This document shows, one piece after another, positions 42,261-50,479 of a DNA stretch of 64,000 bases. The notes below the pieces were generated by a model, which was not told the DNA's origin, did not search any database, and saw nothing but the letters and a program-made list of their open reading frames with translations. The position numbers and the translations under genes were made by a program. The stretch is from Pseudalkalibacillus sp. SCS-8 (GTDB lineage: Bacteria; Bacillota; Bacilli; Bacillales; Fictibacillaceae): the NCBI RefSeq assembly GCF_040126055.1, contig NZ_CP143541.1, positions 1,736,001-1,800,000 on the forward strand, given 5' to 3'. Positions within the stretch are counted from its first letter, which is position 1. The number at the start of each line of letters is the position of its first letter.

Positions 42261-43762
42261 GAAGGAAGCAAACCCTACTTAAAATCATTCCCTTGCTGCT
42301 CGTTTTGGTCGCTTTTCTATTCTTAAGTGACAAGTTGAAGGAAAAAGAACGTACATCCTTTACGGTCGACAATGAGAAGTTTAATGTAGCCGAAACGGAA
42401 GAAGAGCTGCACAAGAGATTGACGAATGAAATCAGGAATTTCCACCCTGAATTGATGCTGAAATTGGATCGATATAATCTTCTCACGGATATCGAAGGTG
42501 TGGATGTTCAGATCATGGACGGTCAGCGTACATTCCAAATCGAGTCAATTTGGAATGAAGGAATGCGTCTGCTCCTTACGTACAGCATTGAATTATCTCC
42601 ATTCGATCAAGAACCAGACGATGTTCCCCACCTTACGATCGACAGGCTGACATTTGGAAAAAATGAAAAGTCGATTGAGTTGCCTGTTGAAAATTTCGAC
42701 GGAATACCCCAGCGCCAATTCCGTAGCGATGGGGTCGTCTTTAAAAATAAAATTTATCGGAGAGTCATAGTTGAATCGTATTGGCACGAGGATACGATGC
42801 AAACATTGATGAGCTGGGTAGAAGGGGATCAAACGGGTACCGATGAAATGACACGCATCGATCAAGCTATAAAGCAAATCAATCGGATTGCACTGAATGA
42901 CGTTTCTTTTCACCAGAAATCCAACGATGAATCCGTCACGAACATTGAGAAAATCGACATTCCGTACAAGATGCAAGGTTGGAATCCTGTTTTAGCAAAA
43001 TACCCGATCGATCGAGCGCACGTAGTGACTCCTGATACTCAAATCACCTTTGAGGAGTTTGAGATACGGCTACACCAAAGCCGCATTTATTTGGAGCTTG
43101 TTTCACCACATGAATTGAATGAGCTTGAATATAAAATGAATGGTGTCATAAGGACAGACAGGATCATGCGTGATGAGAATGGGCGTGATTATCTTGAGTT
43201 ACCTCACTTTTTGAGACTGGATGAAACGAATGACGAGGTAGAGATGGAGATGCTTTCTGGAATTTTCAATACGGATGAAGAGATACGGTTTACCATTGAT
43301 GACGAACTGGAAGCCTTTCGGAAAGGGCTGAAAGAGGGAAAGAGTCGATACCAGGTTGATCGTAGGATCGGGGAATTAAATGATATCGAATTTGAGTTAA
43401 GCTACTTGGATAAAGGAGCACACGGACCGTCAGACAACGTTTATGGGTTCTTCTTGAAGACGAAGTCAAATATGTTCACAGGAAGGAACCTTTATTTCGA
43501 GAACTATACCATCTATCAAAAAAATCTTGAAGAATACCCATATTCTAGGGATTTCGGTCGATACATGCCGTTCTTTGAAGTGAAGGATCAAAATCAGAAT
43601 CCTGTAGAGTTTAACACGCTCCACTCGGATTCTGAAGGCCAATTTTTCGCAGTAAACAAAGATCGATTCAATCAGTTGGAGAAAATGCACGTACGTCTTT
43701 TTAACCTTCCTAAAAAAGTAGCTTTTTCTGGTGAGCGTAAAGTTACCATTAAAATGGAATAA
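42257..43762 (+). CDS. Membrane-anchored protein of unknown function, tandem paralogue 3
   Basis: The 501-residue product has an N-terminal hydrophobic helix (about 8-23), then NVAETEEELHKRL, RTFQIESIW, LLTYSIELS, KIYRRVIVE and TPDTQITFEEFEIRLHQS in the order seen in paralogues 1 and 2. Its GTG start overlaps the TGA of the second gene, so translation is coupled. No catalytic motif is visible. It could form part of a hetero-oligomeric surface complex with the other two; this is inference from coexpression and shared design. Confidence 0.8.
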   Translation: MRRKQTLLKIIPLLLVLVAFLFLSDKLKEKERTSFTVDNEKFNVAETEEELHKRLTNEIRNFHPELMLKLDRYNLLTDIEGVDVQIMDGQRTFQIESIWNEGMRLLLTYSIELSPFDQEPDDVPHLTIDRLTFGKNEKSIELPVENFDGIPQRQFRSDGVVFKNKIYRRVIVESYWHEDTMQTLMSWVEGDQTGTDEMTRIDQAIKQINRIALNDVSFHQKSNDESVTNIEKIDIPYKMQGWNPVLAKYPIDRAHVVTPDTQITFEEFEIRLHQSRIYLELVSPHELNELEYKMNGVIRTDRIMRDENGRDYLELPHFLRLDETNDEVEMEMLSGIFNTDEEIRFTIDDELEAFRKGLKEGKSRYQVDRRIGELNDIEFELSYLDKGAHGPSDNVYGFFLKTKSNMFTGRNLYFENYTIYQKNLEEYPYSRDFGRYMPFFEVKDQNQNPVEFNTLHSDSEGQFFAVNKDRFNQLEKMHVRLFNLPKKVAFSGERKVTIKME

Positions 43763-43795
43763 GTGGTTCATACATTTTGACAGCATAAATACCGT

Positions 43796-43836
43796 CCCTC
43801 CTGAATAGGTATGAACGTATTCACCATGAAGGAGGG
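43796..43836 (+). promoter_or_regulatory. Possible ribosome-site-masking hairpin before the SnoaL-like gene
   Basis: CCCTCCT (43796-43802) is a perfect complement of AGGAGGG (43830-43836), the ribosome binding site of the next gene. GAATA (43803-43807) can pair with TATTC (43818-43822) inside. When folded, the stem would hide the ribosome site. There is no known riboswitch pattern. Confidence 0.45.
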
Positions 43837-43842
43837 AAATCG

Positions 43843-44247
43843 ATGGACTACAAACAGTTTGTCCAGTCGTTCCAGGATGAGGTGATCAACGGAAGGTGTT
43901 ATGATAAATTTCTTGACTATTGCCATGAAGATTTCACCTACAAATCCAATGAAGAGAACTGTATCTTCGGGTTTGAAGCTTTTCGAGACCAAATGGAGCA
44001 GTATTTTGATGCCTTTCCTAATCTTACCTTCCAAACAATCAATATGTTTCAAGATGGAAATTGTATCATCCAATACTGGTGTGCCAAGGGTAAGCACAAC
44101 TACAATAATTCACGTATACCTGGAAAGCCGATAAAATTCCATGGTTTTTCCCTCTTCCGTTTCAAGGGAAGAAAGATCTACGAAAACTATGTGTGTTATA
44201 ACGAATATGATATCCTGAAACAATTAGGAATCTTCCAAAACGTATAA
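43843..44247 (+). CDS. SnoaL/NTF2-like protein
   Basis: The 134-residue protein has the SnoaL-like cone fold pattern: an N-terminal helix, YHEDFTYKSNEENC near a conserved His/Asp, FRDQMEQYFDAFPNLTF, and late strands IIQYWCAKGKHN and KFHGFSLFRFKGRKIYENYV. Enzymes of this fold act as polyketide cyclases, isomerases or binding proteins; here no substrate can be given. The AGGAGGG site before the ATG may be masked by a hairpin. A terminator begins at the stop. Confidence 0.75.
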   Translation: MDYKQFVQSFQDEVINGRCYDKFLDYCHEDFTYKSNEENCIFGFEAFRDQMEQYFDAFPNLTFQTINMFQDGNCIIQYWCAKGKHNYNNSRIPGKPIKFHGFSLFRFKGRKIYENYVCYNEYDILKQLGIFQNV

Positions 44248-44275
44248 AAGCCCCCGTATTGGGAGGCTTTTTTAT
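44246..44275. terminator. Intrinsic terminator of the SnoaL-like gene
   Basis: AAAGCCCCC pairs with GGGAGGCTTT with one bulge around GTATT, followed by TTTT. It may also serve the converging zinc-ribbon gene. Confidence 0.78.
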
Positions 44276-44281
44276 TTTCCT

Positions 44282-44542
44282 TTAACTTAAGAACGGGTTC
44301 TTTTGAGAATTCGCCCTTGCAATGAAGGTTTCTTCGTTCTCAATCAAACCGCATGCGGCACATTGCACTCGGTATTTCGAGCCCTGATAAGGAATGTGGA
44401 ACATGTCCAAATTGTCATTGGAGTACTCTTCGACGATTTCTCCTGATTGCGGATCCATTTTGATCCCTTTTGGAATCTGTTCAATCACGTTAAAACGGGT
44501 CCTGTTCGTTTTGCAGCCAGGACATAAGTATGGTCCACTCAT
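44282..44542 (-). CDS. Zinc-ribbon protein, unknown function
   Basis: The 86-residue product begins MSGPYLCPGCKTNRTRFN and has a second pair, QCAACGLIENE, so four cysteines in CPGC and CAAC form a zinc ribbon. It ends with a polar tail. The ATG at 44542 lies 7 bases after AGGAGGTG. I know no function. Hydrophilic character suggests a cytoplasmic, possibly nucleic-acid-binding protein. Confidence 0.75.
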   Translation of the reverse strand: MSGPYLCPGCKTNRTRFNVIEQIPKGIKMDPQSGEIVEEYSNDNLDMFHIPYQGSKYRVQCAACGLIENEETFIARANSQKNPFLS

Positions 44543-44635
44543 ACGAACACCTCCTTTTGATAATGTAACCATTCCAATGCAGAATTATGAGGTAATAAAC
44601 GTCCATACTAAAGGATTAAGGAGGGATCGATCTCA

Positions 44636-44767
44636 ATGGGTAAACAAAAAAAGGGCAACCCGAACGCTCAACGAAATAACAATGCAAAAAAGATGGAACA
44701 ACGAGCTGAAAAAGCGAATATGCCGAACTTCGCTGAAATTGAATCAAAAAAAATGGAAAGCGAATAA
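44636..44767 (+). CDS. Small basic protein, possibly spore-related
   Basis: The 43-residue product (MGKQKKGNPNAQRNNNAKKM...) is rich in Lys, Asn and Gln. A strong AAGGAGG lies before the ATG at a good distance, and a strong hairpin follows. The composition and the missing signal resemble small spore-type proteins, but I do not recognise a family. Confidence 0.65.
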   Translation: MGKQKKGNPNAQRNNNAKKMEQRAEKANMPNFAEIESKKMESE

Positions 44768-44774
44768 CAAGGTG

Positions 44775-44815
44775 TTGAAGGGTTGACGACATTTTCGTCA
44801 ACCCTTCAAATAAAT
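44775..44815 (+). terminator. Strong hairpin after the small basic gene
   Basis: TTGAAGGGTTGACG (44775-44788) pairs perfectly over 14 bp with CGTCAACCCTTCAA (44796-44809), followed by ATAAATT. The T-run is poor, so it may be a Rho-independent stop of lower strength or a boundary element before eps. Confidence 0.75.
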
Positions 44816-44862
44816 TAAGAAAATTCATACTTCTATATTGACATCTAAAAATCCGTTTGATA

Positions 44863-44879
44863 AGTTGTTAGTAACAACT
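44863..44879. repeat. Palindrome in the eps upstream region
   Basis: AGTTGTTA-G-TAACAACT is a perfect dyad in the 231-base gap before epsA. TTGACA at 44838-44843 could be a -35 box, but the candidate -10 near 44861 (TAAGTT) is poor. The site may be an operator for a second regulator of the eps locus. Confidence 0.4.
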
Positions 44880-44954
44880 GTTTCTTATAACGAACAGCGA
44901 CATTATTTAATTAAACTAAATATCGGTAACATATTTTTATTTTTTTAGCATTAT

Positions 44955-44979
44955 GTTCTATATAAAGAACAAAAAGAAC
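44955..44979. promoter_or_regulatory. SinR-type operator upstream of epsA
   Basis: GTTCTATATAAAGAAC (44955-44970) is a palindrome with one mismatch. AAAGAAC is repeated at 44973-44979. The known B. subtilis SinR consensus is GTTCTYT, whose inverse is ARAGAAC, so two exact AAAGAAC half-sites are present. It lies 20 bases before the epsA start codon, just upstream of its ribosome site. Confidence 0.72.
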
Positions 44980-44998
44980 AGGCTGTGAGGAGGTAGTC

Positions 44999-45703
44999 AT
45001 GGAAGAGCTTAAAATGAATGAACAAATGACATTACATGCTAAAGGAAAAGAGTTGAATCTGAATGATTTGAAATCTGCCCTCTTTAAAAGAAAGATTATG
45101 ATTTTTGTCATTACTATGTTTTTCACACTGTTAAGTGCCTTGTACAGTTTTTATACATTCTACACGGTCAATGAAGCGTCCACACGCATTCTTGTGAAGG
45201 CCTCACCCGAAACGATGGAAACGTTGCTTGTCATGATGGATGAGCCGGTAGTATTAAGAAAAGTTGTTGAAGATTTGAACCTCTCAATGTCACCTGAGAC
45301 CCTCTCCAACAAAATCTCAGTATCCACAGTAAATGAATCTCAAGTGGTCAAAATTACGGTTAGTGATCGTGATCCAGTCTTGGCTGCTAAGATTGCAAAT
45401 AAAACAGCTGAAGCATACCAAAGCGAAATTCCCCAGTTATTTGGATTCAACAACTTTAAATTACTTTCCACAGCTGATGAACATAGCAGCAAGTCCTATA
45501 TCAATTTTGATCTCTTCAAGAATTTATTTTTAGGTATCATACTTGGATTATTCATCTCTATCGGTATCGTTTTTATATTGGATAGTCTTGATCAAACGTT
45601 CAAAACTGAAACAGAAGTCGAAAACATATTAGGTATCCCTGTTGTTGGATCGATTTCAAGCTTCAAATCAAAACAATTCAGGACAAGCAATAGAAGAGGG
45701 TGA
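44999..45703 (+). CDS. epsA: Wzz-type capsule/EPS modulator EpsA
   Basis: The 234-residue membrane protein is the partner of the tyrosine kinase EpsB. It has a Wzz domain: a first membrane helix (about residues 37-58), an extracytoplasmic region starting NEASTRILVKASP, and a second helix (about 177-198) with the cytoplasmic end NILGIPVVGSISSFK that activates the kinase. It controls chain length and export. The ATG follows GAGGAGG. EpsB overlaps or nearly overlaps its end. Confidence 0.88.
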   Translation: MEELKMNEQMTLHAKGKELNLNDLKSALFKRKIMIFVITMFFTLLSALYSFYTFYTVNEASTRILVKASPETMETLLVMMDEPVVLRKVVEDLNLSMSPETLSNKISVSTVNESQVVKITVSDRDPVLAAKIANKTAEAYQSEIPQLFGFNNFKLLSTADEHSSKSYINFDLFKNLFLGIILGLFISIGIVFILDSLDQTFKTETEVENILGIPVVGSISSFKSKQFRTSNRRG

Positions 45704-45708
45704 AATTC

Positions 45709-46341
45709 ATGGGTGTTATGAAAGAACGACAGAAATATCGTAGATTGACCTCACAGTCCGTAGAAGAATTTCGGACGTTAAAAACCCATCTACTGTACTC
45801 TTTAAAAAGAAGAAACAGCAAATCTCTTTTGATCACCTCGCCTTCTAATCAAGATGGTAAATCATTTATTACTACACATCTTGCAACTGCTTTCGCAGAA
45901 GAAGGAAAAAAGGTTTTAATTATCGATGCAAACTTTAGAACCCCTGCCCAACATCATTTCTTTCAAGTGGAAAACCGAAAGGGTCTTACAAACATTTTAT
46001 GTGGTGAAAAAACGATCGAAGATACGATCCAAAAGACAAACATATACTGCATCGACTTGTTGCCGAGTGGTCCTAAACCACCTAACCCGCCTCAATTGTT
46101 AAGATCAAATGTAATGTCTGACGTGATGGAATATGCATTTTGGAATTATGAAATCGTATTACTGGATTCTTCAGCCATTCTGGAAGTTTCCGATGCTGAA
46201 ATCATCTCCAATTTATGTGAAGGCGTTCTACTCGTTATTTCGCAGGACAAAACGAAGGTACAAGAAGCGAATGAAGCAAAAAGGATATTGGAACTTGCTC
46301 ATGCGAATGTAGTCGGAATCACCATCAACCGAAAAGGGTGA
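45709..46341 (+). CDS. epsB: Bacterial tyrosine kinase EpsB (CpsD/CapB family), without Tyr tail
   Basis: The 210-residue ATPase forms the kinase part of the EpsA/EpsB pair. It has a Walker A-like ITSPSNQDGKSFIT (the usual PGEGKST changed), Walker A' VLIIDANFRTP, and Walker B VLLDSS. BY-kinases normally end in a Tyr cluster that is phosphorylated; this one ends NVVGITINRKG with no C-terminal Tyr cluster. I prefer the ATG at 45709 behind GAGGGTG; a GTG at 45700 is in frame. The next element is the SinR-type palindrome, then the EAR RNA. Confidence 0.83.
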   Translation: MGVMKERQKYRRLTSQSVEEFRTLKTHLLYSLKRRNSKSLLITSPSNQDGKSFITTHLATAFAEEGKKVLIIDANFRTPAQHHFFQVENRKGLTNILCGEKTIEDTIQKTNIYCIDLLPSGPKPPNPPQLLRSNVMSDVMEYAFWNYEIVLLDSSAILEVSDAEIISNLCEGVLLVISQDKTKVQEANEAKRILELAHANVVGITINRKG

Positions 46342-46357
46342 ACTTTTATATCCTATC

Positions 46358-46373
46358 GTTCTTTATAAAGAAC
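46358..46373. promoter_or_regulatory. Second SinR-type operator (perfect palindrome)
   Basis: GTTCTTTATAAAGAAC is a perfect 16-bp palindrome made of GTTCTTT and its inverse, matching GTTCTYT exactly on both arms. It differs from the site before epsA by one base. It lies in the epsB-epsC gap, 17 bases past the epsB stop and before the EAR element. Confidence 0.75.
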
Positions 46374-46409
46374 AAAAGGTGATGTCTCCTTGCCGTTATC
46401 AATGGAGGC

Positions 46410-46490
46410 ACTCGGGCATGCTGTGGGTTGAAAAACCTTAGACGCTGGTCGTCGAAAGTGTGTTGTGAGGATGGGTTGAATGCCCTGTTT
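46410..46490 (+). ncRNA. EAR element (eps-associated RNA, antitermination)
   Basis: This sits in the epsB-epsC gap, exactly where the EAR (epsC RNA) element is known from B. subtilis and its relatives. The outer stem GGGCAT (46414-46419) pairs with ATGCCC (46480-46485). Inside are GGGTT-GAAA-AACC and GACG-CTGGT-CGTC hairpins and the conserved-looking TGTGTTGTGAGG. EAR lets RNA polymerase pass terminators in the eps operon. I identify it from position and stems; a covariance search was not possible. Confidence 0.82.
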
Positions 46491-46520
46491 CATTTGTTTT
46501 CGATGTAGAAAGAGAAGGGA

Positions 46521-48350
46521 GTGATTCCTATTACTTATAGAAAGAGAGTTTCGTTATTCAGCGTACTTGATACTGGGCTGATTCTGTTTTCACTCTTCAT
46601 TGCATTCATGTTGGTTTCTGAAGGTCCTGTACCTTTTTCACATATAAGCATAATAACCGGGATCTTGTTAATCAGTTATCATATTTCTTCCTACCATATG
46701 AACCTCTACAAAACAGCTTGGGAGTATGCAAGCACAAGGGAATTGATTGTCCTTCTAAAAACCTTCCTAATGTCAATGTCAAGTACATTTGTGCTGCAGA
46801 TCATTGTTTTTCAATTTATTCATATTGAATTGGTGATTGTCGCAATGATGAGCATGAGTACATTGATTGGAGGTTTCAGACTACTGTGGAGGATTTTCAC
46901 AAACAATTATATGACAAAGAGAAGTAATAAAAGGACTTTGATCATTGGTGCAGGATCGGCAGGAACTATGATTGCAAGACACCTGATCAATAACCAGGAA
47001 ACCGATCTGTTACCGATTGCATTCGTGGATGATTGTGTGAAGAAACATCACCTCCACATTTATGGGATCCCAGTGTTGGGCGGTATGCGCTCACTAAAGA
47101 AGATCGTCGATGAATATAACATACACATGATTATCATTGCTATACCTTCACTAAGCAAAGCTCAACTCAATCCGATTATTAAAGAATGTGCATTGACGAA
47201 TGCAAAAACTCAAATTCTTCCAAGACTTGAAGACATTGTCTCTGGAAAGGTTTCATTCAACCAATTCAGAGATATTGAAGTGGAAGATCTTTTAGGAAGG
47301 GAACCTGTTGATCTCGATATCCATACCATCGCGAGCACAATTACAGGTAAAGTCGTATTAGTGACTGGAGCAGGTGGTTCCATCGGATCAGAAATCTGTA
47401 GACAAATTGTAAAGTTCAAACCGAGACAGTTGGTTCTACTCGGGCATGGAGAAAACAGCATTTATACTATTCACCAAGAGTTGAAGGGTGGGGCTGGGAA
47501 TCAAGACATTATTTTGACCCCTGAAATCGCCGATATACAAAATGCGGAAAAAATGATGAAAGTGATGAGCATGTATGTTCCTGATGTCGTCTATCACGCT
47601 GCTGCCCATAAACATGTGCCTATGATGGAGCGAAATCCAGATGAAGCGATAAGCAATAACCTGATCGGTACTTTAAATGTAGCCAAAGCATCAGATCAAT
47701 GCGGAGTCCATACGTTTGTTATGCTGTCTTCCGATAAAGCAGTCAACCCCACAAGTGTGATGGGAAGCACAAAACGGCTGGCTGAATTGGTTATCCAGGA
47801 TATCAATACACGTAGTCGAACAAACTTCACTGCTGTTCGCTTTGGTAACGTTCTCGGTAGTCGGGGAAGTGTCATCCCCTTATTCAAAAATCAGATTAAG
47901 GACGGAGGGCCTGTGACCATAACCCACCCGGATATGGTCCGTTACTTTATGACGATTCCTGAAGCTTCGAGGCTCGTCATTCAAGCCGGGGCCTTATCCA
48001 AAGGTGGAGAAATATTTGTGTTGGATATGGGAGAACCAGTAAAAATTGTCGACTTAGCTACCAATTTGATTCGCTTAACGGGTTACTCACTAGACGACAT
48101 AAGGATCGAGTATACAGGAATTCGTGAAGGCGAGAAATTATATGAAGAACTATTGAATGAAGACGAAGTATCAAAGGAACAGATCCATCCTAAAATCTAT
48201 CTTGGGCGTACATCAGCCATACAACTAAAAGAAATCGAAGATCTGATTAAATCCTATAAAGATATGGAAAACAATCGATTACGTGAAACGTTACTACAAT
48301 TAGCCAACAAGAAAGCTGAAAGGGAAGTCGAACTACAAAGGTCAAGTTGA
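46521..48350 (+). CDS. epsC: UDP-GlcNAc 4,6-dehydratase, long CapD form (EpsC)
   Basis: The roughly 609-residue membrane protein has four N-terminal helices, a first NAD-type fold ([16 protein letters not shown]), and the catalytic short-chain dehydrogenase domain with [16 protein letters not shown], then [17 protein letters not shown] with the dehydratase active site. It makes the UDP-4-keto-6-deoxy sugar that starts bacillosamine-type synthesis. The start is uncertain: a GTG at 46521 is in frame, but AAGGGAG fits best to an ATT at 46530 giving an EpsC-like N-terminus (TYRKRVSL). Confidence 0.9.
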   Translation: MIPITYRKRVSLFSVLDTGLILFSLFIAFMLVSEGPVPFSHISIITGILLISYHISSYHMNLYKTAWEYASTRELIVLLKTFLMSMSSTFVLQIIVFQFIHIELVIVAMMSMSTLIGGFRLLWRIFTNNYMTKRSNKRTLIIGAGSAGTMIARHLINNQETDLLPIAFVDDCVKKHHLHIYGIPVLGGMRSLKKIVDEYNIHMIIIAIPSLSKAQLNPIIKECALTNAKTQILPRLEDIVSGKVSFNQFRDIEVEDLLGREPVDLDIHTIASTITGKVVLVTGAGGSIGSEICRQIVKFKPRQLVLLGHGENSIYTIHQELKGGAGNQDIILTPEIADIQNAEKMMKVMSMYVPDVVYHAAAHKHVPMMERNPDEAISNNLIGTLNVAKASDQCGVHTFVMLSSDKAVNPTSVMGSTKRLAELVIQDINTRSRTNFTAVRFGNVLGSRGSVIPLFKNQIKDGGPVTITHPDMVRYFMTIPEASRLVIQAGALSKGGEIFVLDMGEPVKIVDLATNLIRLTGYSLDDIRIEYTGIREGEKLYEELLNEDEVSKEQIHPKIYLGRTSAIQLKEIEDLIKSYKDMENNRLRETLLQLANKKAEREVELQRSS

Positions 48351-48367
48351 GGAGGGAATTTCACCTT

Positions 48368-49252
48368 ATGAAAGTAAAAAAAGCAATCATTCCTGCAGCA
48401 GGACTTGGGACCAGGTTCCTACCTGCTACAAAAGCCATGCCAAAAGAAATGCTGCCGATCGTGGACAAACCGACTATACAATACATCATCGAAGAAGCAG
48501 TGGAATCTGGGATAGATGATATTATCATCGTGACTGGAAAAGGGAAAAGAGCGATTGAGGATCATTTTGACCATTCATTTGAGCTTGAACAGAACTTATT
48601 TGAAAAAGGTAAATTCGATTTATTGGAAGAAGTGAAGAAATCTTCTAACATTGTGGATATTCACTATATTCGCCAGAAACAGCCCCTTGGGCTTGGACAT
48701 GCCATATGGTGTGCGAGAAAATTTATCGGTGATGAACCATTTGCAGTATTACTAGGAGATGACATCGTAAGGGCTGATCGCCCTTGCCTCAAACAACTGA
48801 TTGAGCAATACGACCAGTACGAAGCCTCTATCTTAGGTGTTCAACCCGTACCGCTAAATGAGGTGTCCCGATATGGTATCGTAAATGGAACAAAGAAAGG
48901 AGAAAGGCTGCACGATGTTAATGACTTGATAGAAAAACCGGAAACATCGCTTGCTCCTTCCAATCTGGCGATCCTCGGGAGATATATTCTCAGTCCTGCC
49001 ATATTTGAAATTCTAGAGAGGCAAGCACCTGGCTCAGGTAACGAAATTCAATTAACGGATGCAATCTCAGAACTCAACAAGTTTGAGAAGGTTTATGCTT
49101 ATCAATTCGAAGGAACACGACATGATGTAGGAGAAAAAATGGGATTCATAAAAACAACGATTGAAATGGCATTGGCTCGGCCTGAATTGAGGAATGATCT
49201 TATGGTCTACCTCACGGATATTCTTGATCATCAGCTCATTGATGTGAACTGA
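48368..49252 (+). CDS. galU: UTP-glucose-1-phosphate uridylyltransferase
   Basis: The 294-residue enzyme makes UDP-glucose. It has the nucleotidyltransferase signature [22 protein letters not shown], the GLGHAI segment, LLGDDIV with metal-binding Asp and the [13 protein letters not shown] end of GtaB. ATG 48368 is 11 bases from GAGGAGG, a long spacing; the upstream TTG at 48347 is in frame but less like other GalU proteins. With GalE at the right end it supplies UDP-glucose and UDP-galactose. A terminator follows. Confidence 0.93.
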   Translation: MKVKKAIIPAAGLGTRFLPATKAMPKEMLPIVDKPTIQYIIEEAVESGIDDIIIVTGKGKRAIEDHFDHSFELEQNLFEKGKFDLLEEVKKSSNIVDIHYIRQKQPLGLGHAIWCARKFIGDEPFAVLLGDDIVRADRPCLKQLIEQYDQYEASILGVQPVPLNEVSRYGIVNGTKKGERLHDVNDLIEKPETSLAPSNLAILGRYILSPAIFEILERQAPGSGNEIQLTDAISELNKFEKVYAYQFEGTRHDVGEKMGFIKTTIEMALARPELRNDLMVYLTDILDHQLIDVN

Positions 49253-49272
49253 CAACTAAAAAATTTGAAATG

Positions 49273-49306
49273 AGGATGTATACCATAACTGGTTACATCC
49301 TTTTTT
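49273..49306 (+). terminator. Intrinsic terminator inside the eps locus
   Basis: AGGATGTA (49273-49280) pairs perfectly with TACATCCT (49294-49301), with ACC/GGT continuing the stem, followed by TTTTTT. It would block transcription into the glycosyltransferase genes unless antitermination by EAR operates. Confidence 0.85.
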
Positions 49307-49324
49307 CAATTGAGGGTGATCCGG

Positions 49325-50479
49325 ATGGCAAAAAAAGTACTTTTCACAGCGACTGTCGATTATCACTTCCTAGTCTTTCATCTACCGATCTTACGATGGT
49401 TCAAAGATCAAGGTTGGATAATCCATATTGCTGCGAATGGTCATTTAACAATTCCATACGTAGACAGAAAGTATGACATCCCGTTTGAAAGAATGCCTCT
49501 GAAGTGGAACAATGTCAAAGCATATCAAAAACTCAAGTCATTACTTGAGGAAGAGAACTATGATTTGATTCATACTCATACCCCTATTGGTGGTGTGCTT
49601 ACAAGGCTGGCTTCCATGCAATATAAAAAGACGCCAACTAAGGTAATCTACACCGCACATGGTTTTCATTTTTGTAAAGGGGCACCATTAAGTAATTGGC
49701 TTCTTTATTATCCAGTCGAGAAATTTCTTGCTCGGCATACAGACTGTTTAATTACGATTAATGAAGAGGACTATCGAATCGCGACTTCTCGAAATTTCAA
49801 AGCTACAAGAATTCATTGGGTTAATGGAGTAGGTGTGGACACTAAAGCGTTCAAGCCAATGAGCTCAACTGAAAAACGGGTGATGAGAGCAAAATTCGGC
49901 TATCAATCGAATCAAAAATTGATGATCTACACAGCAGAGTTCAATAAAAACAAAAATCATCAAATGTTGATAAATGTATTGCGTTTCTTAAAAGAAGATA
50001 GGCCAAACATTAAATTATTGCTCGCTGGCGATGGTCCTCTGTTGGAGCAATGCCGAAATTATGCCAAACGATTGGGCGTAGCTTCTGAAGTTGATTTCTT
50101 AGGCTATCGGAATGATATTTCGAAAATCGTCCCAATGTGTGATTTAGCTTTATCCAGCAGTTACAGAGAGGGCTTGCCGGTCAATATCATGGAGACGATG
50201 GCATGTGGCTTACCGGTGATTGCAACTCGTAACCGTGGACATGTTGAATTAATAAAGGAAGATGAAAATGGATATTTAGTGGGTTGTAATGATACCAAAG
50301 CGATGGGAGAGCGAATAAAGCAAATTCTAAATGATTCGGACCTTCAGTTACGGTTAGGACAATCTGGTAGGAAAATGATCGAGAATAAATATTCAACCGT
50401 ATCGACATTAATGCAATATAAGAGGATATATGAAGGAATCATGAGGTCAGATGGGGGAATTGAATGGAAAGCCCAATGA
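49325..50479 (+). CDS. epsD: Glycosyltransferase family 4, EpsD-like
   Basis: The 384-residue protein is a GT-B glycosyltransferase: N-terminal AKKVLFTATVDYHFLVFHLPIL, acceptor loop around HTHTPIGGVLTRLAS, and the donor-site YREGLPVNIMETMACGLPVIATRNRGH with the EX7E-type pattern. It resembles EpsD of the B. subtilis eps operon. The ATG at 49325 lies after GAGGGTGATCCGG. The next gene overlaps its end by 16 bases. Confidence 0.85.
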   Translation: MAKKVLFTATVDYHFLVFHLPILRWFKDQGWIIHIAANGHLTIPYVDRKYDIPFERMPLKWNNVKAYQKLKSLLEEENYDLIHTHTPIGGVLTRLASMQYKKTPTKVIYTAHGFHFCKGAPLSNWLLYYPVEKFLARHTDCLITINEEDYRIATSRNFKATRIHWVNGVGVDTKAFKPMSSTEKRVMRAKFGYQSNQKLMIYTAEFNKNKNHQMLINVLRFLKEDRPNIKLLLAGDGPLLEQCRNYAKRLGVASEVDFLGYRNDISKIVPMCDLALSSSYREGLPVNIMETMACGLPVIATRNRGHVELIKEDENGYLVGCNDTKAMGERIKQILNDSDLQLRLGQSGRKMIENKYSTVSTLMQYKRIYEGIMRSDGGIEWKAQ

